DNA from: Berberis thunbergii
Taxonomy: Eukaryota; Streptophyta; Magnoliopsida; Ranunculales; Berberidaceae
NCBI GenBank assembly: GCA_003290165.1
Contig: QNQO01000525.1
Span: 620,001 to 684,000 of the forward strand
DNA length: 64,000 bases
Direction: 5' to 3'
Below are positions 58,143 through 64,000 of the stretch, in pieces (position 1 is the stretch's first letter; each line of letters begins with the position of its first letter). A model generated the notes under the pieces. It was not told the DNA's origin. It saw only the letters and a program-made list of their open reading frames with translations, and searched no databases. The position numbers and the translations under genes are program-made.

Positions 58143-59389
58143 GATGATTTCAGAGGGCTTGAACCCACCCATCCACAAAAAGCAGCGCTCCGCCGGAGTC
58201 TTCCACATGCCTGAAACGAGATGAAAGAGACCGGCTTTCATGAGCATTGCCTTCAAGCCCATCATCTCATCCAAGTGTGCAAGGCAGTTGTCCACGTAAA
58301 GTTGCACAAATTAAACATTACGAAATTCAAATATATATTAAATTAAAAATGAGTTCTAGCTAGCCATAAGACCTTGATCAGCCATAAGAGCTCCTCTACC
58401 AAAGAAAACACCCTGAATTGAAGAGCAAAAAACCAAACATTGTGTTAAGGCTTTTATTTTTATTTTTTTTAAACTAAAACTTTTAAAAAGAAGCTAGGTT
58501 TTGTGACTCACTTGAGCCCTAGCTCTTTGAAGCTCTTGTTCAAGCTGAGTGAGCTTGATCCGACTTGACTCAAGCTGTTGCACATATGCCTGTGACAAAG
58601 ACAAGAAAAACAACAAAGACTTGATCAATAAATGCTGATCAGAGAGAGAACTAGAGAGTTGTACAACATCAAACAATTAATGGTTCATCATTGGCTACTG
58701 ATCATCTATCTACATGCACTACAAATAAACCTTCTTTTTGAGTTTGCTTTTCCTTGCTGCCTCTCTATTCTGAGCAAGACTTTTCAATGTCTACCCAAAA
58801 CATAAATGCAACCAACATCAACTACAAAAGTTCCAACACTAACAGTCTCATAAATGAGTAAGTGATCACGATGGAGAGAATCAAACCTTGGGGTCTGGTG
58901 TCTTGGGTCCTTCATGTTCAGAGCTTGAAGTTGGCCCCTTTCTGTTTCCTTCTCCCTGCTCCCCCAACAACCCCATCAAATTTAAATATATTAGAAAGTG
59001 ATAACATGAAAATGCAATTTTGTTGTCGAAAAAAAGGTGTGTGTAGTTAGTGTATATACGACCTTGACAACTCTGGATTGTTCTTGATGAGGTCCACATG
59101 CAGCCTCATTTATAGTGTTATTCGCCAACTCCATAGATGGTTCTGAGGTCCTCTTTGAACCACTGCTTGCTAGAGAGCTAACCAAACCAACCATTGGCAT
59201 CGCACTAGTTCTCTACTCAAAAAATAAGAGAACCCCATCAGTTTAGAGAATTTTAGAAGAAGAAGAAAAAGAATTATCAACACAACCCCATTTTATATAA
59301 AATTCATACCTTGTGATTGTTCGGTGGCTCGACATGCATTGGCTGAGAAGGGAAGATGTTCAAAGTAGCTGGCCGAATACCTGAGTTCT
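58143..59389 (-). pseudogene. TGA-class bZIP transcription factor fragment
   Basis: Minus-strand exons with GT/AG borders: 59389-59310 (SGIRPATLNIFPSQPMHVEP), about 59213-59063, 58955-58887, about 58791-58731 (SLAQNREAARKSRLKKK, basic region), 58589-58512 (AYVQQLESSRIKLTQLEQEL, leucine zipper), 58412-58373 (GVFFGRGALMADQG), and a piece ending at about 58143 with MKAGLFHLVSGMWKTPAERC then FLWMGGFKPSEIIK (DOG1 domain). The acidic stretch that normally links zipper and DOG1 domain is missing, with no acceptor before the last piece. The rest of the DOG1 domain does not follow. The N-terminus recalls the TGA9/TGA10 group. Such factors bind TGACG motifs; this copy cannot make a complete one. Confidence 0.8.
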
Positions 59390-59611
59390 CTGCATACATC
59401 ATAACATCCATTAACAACTATCAAGCTAGCTAGTCAGCCTCTTCAACTGTCTGTTTAATCCAAACTTAATATTTGTAAGCAACAATAAGTTTTCCATGTA
59501 AAACCATATCTGAATTTGGATTAGTATGTAAAACCATAAAAAGCTTCAATGCAATTGGGCAGGTATGTACCAACATGTTCCTACATACCTGGCTGCAGAT
59601 ATGGGTCTACA

Positions 59612-60121
59612 TCACAAAAGTTGGTGATTGCAGAATAAATTAGCAATGGATGTTAAAGAATCAAAGATTGGTGATTCACACTTCCCTGTTCTTTGATCAT
59701 AATTCCTAAGACTTCCAGCTCTAAGGTACAAAAACTCCTTGGGTGTTTTGTAGATCTTTCTGTAGTGCGGGTAGTCTCCAAACATATAGTCAGATGGATT
59801 AAATACTGGGAACTCTGTCCTGGATGCTTTATTTATCTTCAAACAACTCTCTATCACCTTGACTTCCTCTCTGAATCTGTCTCTAACTTGTCTCAGTTGG
59901 TAGGTAATTATATCCGATTTCACTATTTCTGGAGGAAAGTTGCAAGTCTTGGGTGAGATTCGGCTGCATTCCTTGCATACGTTTGCATAAGCTGTTACAT
60001 CTATCGAAATCAAAGGCCTTTCTTTTGGGTTTATTAGAGAGACATGCATAGGCCTGCAATCAAATTGTCTAACTGAAGTTATGAAGTGTTGTTTACTGGT
60101 TAAATTAGAATGAGATACCAT
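59612..60121 (-). pseudogene. unrecognised open frame in the fragment array
   Basis: An uninterrupted 169-codon frame. Its central part, CRPMHVSLINPKERPLISID, YANVCKECSRISPKTCNFPP and MFGDYPHYRKIYKTPKEFLY, has the balanced composition of real protein rather than a chance frame. No domain is recognised. It lies between TGA and VSR pieces on the same strand and is probably another captured exon. Confidence 0.35.
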
Positions 60122-60670
60122 AATGGGTATAACTCGAAAACATTAGTCCAACTTGAATAGAGTGCTATCTCACAAACAGGTCTCCAACAACATAAAAATG
60201 TCCAGGCAAAGTTACAAAATAAAAGGTTTCGGCCTGCTCAACAATGACAATTAATTCCAACACATTGAAGCATTAAAATGAGATAAATGTAAGTCATAAA
60301 AACAGATGTGAAACCTTGTAAAAGTAGTTATGAAGGTATTTACAACAATGAGGGTAATTTAGGTCTGTATTTCTTGAAACTGATATTTGTGAATTCAATC
60401 AAACATTCAGTTTTTGCATTAATTTTTCGATGTAGCCAGAAAGTTTTAACTTCAAGATAAGTTATGTATCCGAAGACCAAGTTAAATTCTATCTAACGTG
60501 TGAAAATATAGACATGCTCATTTTCAACCCCTTTCAAGTTAAATATTCGGTGTTCTCTCACATCGGGAAAATCAGCGGAAATTAGTTCATTGGTCATAAA
60601 AATGATTTTCTCTACAAAAAATAGACTTAAGCAATAATAACAAGAAAATAAAGCAAACAAAAAAGCATAC

Positions 60671-61031
60671 CCTGATTCTGTACTTGTACACGACATACCC
60701 TCCAATTGCAGTAGCAATCAACCCGAGGAAAATGACCCACACAAAGTTCCAACTGAACTCACTTTGGTACTCTTTACCATAGCAAAATGTCAATAACAAA
60801 TTAATAATAATTGTTGAAGTCTCTCGTCAATGGAAGACTTAAACTCGGCAAAATTGATGATAATCAGGAACAATCATGGCAGAAATGAACTGAGATACTC
60901 ACTTATGCATGTGTCATGCTCTCGCATGTACAACTGATTACCACTGCAGCTGCATTCATAACTTCCCCAAGTATTCTTGCATTTGCATTCAGGGCATTGA
61001 CAAGCAAGTTTCTCTTTGCATTCATCCACAT
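60671..61031 (-). pseudogene. vacuolar sorting receptor fragment
   Basis: Exon 61031-60903 reads [20 protein letters not shown] then [20 protein letters not shown], the Cys-rich EGF-like repeat of plant vacuolar sorting receptors (BP-80/VSR). Exon of about 60775-60671 reads FSWNFVWVIFLGLIATAIGG then YVVYKYRIR, the single transmembrane helix and start of the cytosolic tail. The tail that carries the YMPL sorting signal should follow but is absent: the next frame (60590-60495) is unrelated. The protease-associated luminal domain is also missing. Confidence 0.8.
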
Positions 61032-61143
61032 CTGAAGAAAGGTCAAAACCAAAACATGACAATTGTACATCACAAGTAATAGGAACTGAAACTGTGATAG
61101 TTCAGATCAATTTAAAATCATGTGAAGATGGAGCTTATCAAAG

Positions 61144-61395
61144 CTGCATTCCTAAAGCTTTCTTAGCTTTTGCTAAAGCATCAAGAGATAGATTTCCACT
61201 CTTGCCAGCAGTTGACGTTGTTGTCCCATCTGTACTAGATTTTCCAGGAACCTCATGAGATCTGGTAACATTAACTCCCTTATTTTCATTTGTGGTAAAA
61301 ATCAAAGATACCTTGATAGAAGGGGTAGGATGAAGTTCTGAAGAAGGTTCAGTCACAGCAGTTGATGTCACATTTACTGATCCCAATGCAACTCC
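61144..61395 (-). pseudogene. PRP3/RDM16-like fragment
   Basis: A single exon-like frame after GGACAG at 61396, reading VTSTAVTEPSSELHPTPS and ending SGNLSLDALAKAKKALGMQ with a stop. The SLDALAKAKKAL segment is typical of plant U4/U6 snRNP PRP3 (RDM16) proteins, where it is followed by a Lys-rich helix that is lost here. Low-complexity flanks limit confidence. Confidence 0.45.
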
Positions 61396-61714
61396 CTGTC
61401 CAAGTGAAAAATTTCAACCAAAGGACAAAATAAATCCCGACATCATAAAAATTCTAGTTTTGTGCATCCGAATAAAAAATATTAGGATGGAACAGATATA
61501 GACTACAGTAACCATATAGATAAATATAGTAACCAAGGAAAATAAACTTGAGAACCCCTCAAGTGACACTTGACTTATAGTAGGTATATGCTGGAGAAAT
61601 GCCTAAGGCAAAGAGCTTTCAGGAAAAGATTAGGTTCAAACTCCAAATAATTTAATTAAGCAGAGAACAAACAAATTCTATACTTTAAGTAGAGAGTGGA
61701 ACCACCATACTTAC

Positions 61715-61803
61715 TGCATAAAGCAGGACCTGGCCTTCATAAGCACGAACAAGGGCCATATGATCACTATAGTCCTTTGCATATAATCTTGACTTTGCAG
61801 TTC
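61715..61803 (-). pseudogene. DExH-box RNA helicase exon fragment
   Basis: Between CTGCAG and GTAAGT, the frame reads TAKSRLYAKDYSDHMALVRA then YEG, matching the conserved helicase-associated segment of plant DHX36-type DExH helicases (SDH.ALVRAYEGW). It then diverges into QVLLYA before the donor, so the piece seems joined to foreign sequence. Confidence 0.6.
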
Positions 61804-62882
61804 CTGCAAGCTGAATCAGGAAATAGATGTTAGACTTTGTTTGTTTGTCTCACCTCTTGACATGTACATGGGGTTGTTGATGGACTGTCCAGAGTGTATG
61901 ATAGGAGTTAGATAGTTGTCATTTTCAAATTTAACATGTCTAATGTAGAGGGGCTCTTCTAGATAAAATTTATTAGTAAGAAAGTTGATAGATTTTTTAA
62001 TTAAAGTATTATTATAAATATGATGGATTTTATTTATTTATTTATTTATTTACAGAAATATATGATGAATTCATCCGTTGAGTAGGCCTTTCAACTGCAA
62101 ATGAAGATATGAAAACAACATACAACACCAATGAATTAATCTTCGTATTAGTCACTTCAGAAATTTATATCAAGTGTAGATCTCTTAGATGCGCACAAGA
62201 ACAACCACTCAATCATAAAAGGATATACGTGAAAAATGACGCTTTCAAGGAGTTTTCACCTGAAATTGAACCCACGTGGTTTACAATTTAAAAGATAAGA
62301 AGCTAAGGATTTAATTGCAGTCAGGAAGGAATAGATACCTTTACTTATCCAAATGTTACTCTATTTTGATATCAATATTTTTATTTCATTGGTTACACAT
62401 AAATATGAAAATTGTTGTTTGCATAAATTTAAATAACAAAAGCTACAACTGTTAATCACATTGTTTTACTTAGAGCTTCTAACAGAAAGTGAAAGAAGCA
62501 TTTAAATAACAAAAGCTACAACTGTTAATCACATTGGTTTGGTATTGGTATTATGAGTTGGAGATGATGGAAAGATTATAAGCAAGGAAGGTTGACTTTG
62601 GTATTGGTTTCTGTGCAAAAGGGCTATCATAGTGACAAAAAAAACCAATCAGATAGTTAATAAGGAATTTTTCTTTTTATTTCCTTCCTTGCAAAAAATT
62701 TAAAAGAAAAGGAACCAAAGAAACAAGAAGCTAGTAAGAGTTGCTTGCTACAGCAAGCAAGCTGATCAAGTTAGACTACCACGTTTAATTACATGAATAG
62801 AAACTTAAGTAGCATCATAATTAATAGAAAATTAATTAAGGAGAAGATGAACATAAATGATGGAAAATTATCTTCTCCTAGA
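61804..62882. other. no gene recognised
   Basis: AT-rich spacer with a (TTTA)n run at about 62028-62051 and a local 40-bp duplication of AAATAACAAAAGCTACAACTGTTAATCACATTG at 62431 and 62503. Confidence 0.5.
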
Positions 62883-63010
62883 TCAATTTATTGGGTTTCC
62901 ATAGGGAGGTGCAGCAGTTCCTCCAAGCAATCCACCACCAGAGGCTGCAGCATATACATCAGATGGATCAATAACTGGAGATGAAGAAGAAGGCACATTT
63001 CTTCCATTGA
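62883..63010 (-). pseudogene. unrecognised terminal exon
   Basis: A minus-strand frame reads NGRNVPSSSSPVIDPSDVY, AAASGGGLLGGTAAPPYGN and a stop. It lies where the last exon of the neighbouring E2 gene should be but does not encode the usual E2 C-terminus (EYC.KYAKP), so it probably comes from another gene. Confidence 0.35.
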
Positions 63011-63174
63011 CTTGATTTTTTCAAATCTAAAGAAAGTAAAATGATAGCTGCAAATATTTTAACTTGGAAAACTTATTCGATTTAAGTAATGAAAGTAGAT
63101 CTATAAAAACATTTTCAATCATATCAAATTAGCACGCAAAGCATTTATAATCAAAGAAGATATACGAACACAAC

Positions 63175-63736
63175 CTTTCACTCTTTGGTCGAATTTAGCT
63201 TTATCACGCATCATCAAGGTTGCAGCCTCTCCATTCAATGGGTCTGATGGATTGGGGTATAGAAGAAGTTGTGGAAGGAACACTTCAAAGACATTTACTA
63301 GATCTGAAACATATAAAATCCATTGTCAGGAACTGAACATGACCAACGAACTACAGCCCGTGTAAAAAAAAACATATTTAATTCTTTGACGAAAATATAA
63401 CAATCTTATTCAAAGAAGACAATGATCTAGTTTGTTATTTACCAAACATGGGGCTCCAGGTCTGATTGATAACATCCAAACAAACAGAGCCTGACTTGAA
63501 ATTTGAAACCCAATGAAACATTTTCAGTTATAACATTTCTCCTTACGTAGATAGACAAATCACAACCACTTGAAATTAACTCAAAACCGAAACACGGCGT
63601 TTTAAGATTCAACAGGCTTACATCTCATCAACATTTGTGTGGTAGATCTTATTAACAAATCCAATTGATGGAGATTTGTAGGGATAAGCATCAGGGAGCT
63701 CTACCCTTATCCTCCATACCCCTCCATGATAAGGAC
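63175..63736 (-). pseudogene. UBE2H-type ubiquitin-conjugating enzyme fragment
   Basis: Exons 63736-about 63623 ([39 protein letters not shown]), 63494-63443 (SGSVCLDVINQTWSPMF, with the catalytic Cys) and 63303-63175 ([34 protein letters not shown]). This is the plant UBC4/5/6 group, related to UBE2H. Order and phase are right, but the first donor reads GAGATG|TAAGCC, one G short of the expected ATG|GTAAGC, and the C-terminal exon is missing. The N-terminal exons, if present, lie beyond about 63900. Confidence 0.8.
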
Positions 63737-64000
63737 CTGCCAAGACCCATTAACAGAATAAACCAATCCCTCTGTGTAAACTGCAAATACCACATCCAAC
63801 CCACAAGCAAAATGGGCATTGAAGAAATGAAGTAAACAACTAGTCTACAAGTGATGCCACCATATAGAAAGACCATGTTATCATGGACTCAAATGCACAA
63901 AACCATTAGATTAAAAATGAGGTTCTAGTATTCTACAAGACTTTGAACATCCAATAGTGATCAACATGATTGAATCAAAACATCAAATACCCACAAAGCC

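Larger units (their letters stand above)
57260..64000 (+). mobile_element. CACTA element terminus followed by gene-fragment array (right end beyond window)
   Basis: Starts CACTACACCAAAAATGCCC, a canonical CACTA end, preceded by AAG as the possible 3-bp duplication. A subterminal repeat array follows at once, then 6 kb in which all recognisable coding pieces lie on the minus strand and come from different genes: TGA bZIP, an unknown frame, vacuolar sorting receptor, PRP3/RDM16, DExH helicase and a UBE2H-type E2. No CACTA transposase was seen. I infer a gene-capturing CACTA element; a Helitron or separate insertions remain possible because the other end is outside the window. Confidence 0.5.

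Overview
This is nuclear DNA of a flowering plant, most likely a eudicot. The evidence is plant-type splice junctions, FAR1/MULE transposases, Ty3/gypsy gag and RNase H relics, a plant LINE with a DUF4283/zinc-knuckle ORF1, CACTA termini, and exon pieces of plant genes (TGA bZIP, vacuolar sorting receptor, ALG7/GPT, spinster, LUC7). I cannot name the species. The window is almost entirely transposable elements. I see only one convincing intact host gene: an intronless gene on the minus strand at 33612-34544 for a putatively N-myristoylated MGCC protein of unknown function. Layout: 1-1919 repeat-derived DNA with a DUF4283 relic; 1920-11874 a complete Mutator-like element (MULE-1) with long terminal inverted repeats (TIRs) and a 9-bp target duplication; 11.9-22.3 kb degenerate gypsy pieces on both strands, a CACTA end and tandem repeats; 24.05-25.31 kb a foldback element; 25571-31594 a PIF/Harbinger-like element (TTA duplication) carrying five exons of a NIFK-type nucleolar RRM gene; 33.6-34.5 kb the host gene; 36139-39709 a hAT-like element into which a LINE (36327-39131, 13-bp target duplication) inserted; 40116-51358 a second complete MULE (MULE-2, 10-bp target duplication); 51.4-57.2 kb mostly unassigned DNA with one starch-synthase-like exon; 57260 to the window end a CACTA terminus followed by a same-strand run of exon pieces from at least five unrelated genes. 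The main discovery candidate is the shared plan of the two MULEs. Each has a four-exon FAR1/MULE transposase gene on the minus strand and, converging on it from the other TIR, a small second gene. That gene encodes an RNase H1-type hybrid-binding (viroplasmin-like) domain, an acidic Asn-rich linker and a C-terminal membrane anchor. In all four genes the start codon follows directly on an intron acceptor (CAG|GAATGG), and splice donors lie in the TIRs, so the TIRs probably supply promoter and 5' UTR for both genes. The arrangement resembles maize MuDR (mudrA and mudrB convergent from TIR promoters), with a different second gene. The second gene is open in MULE-2 and broken in MULE-1. Both transposase copies carry a few disabling changes at different sites. 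Both MULEs, the PIF-like element and the CACTA element also hold exon pieces of host genes, so four element families here show gene-fragment capture.
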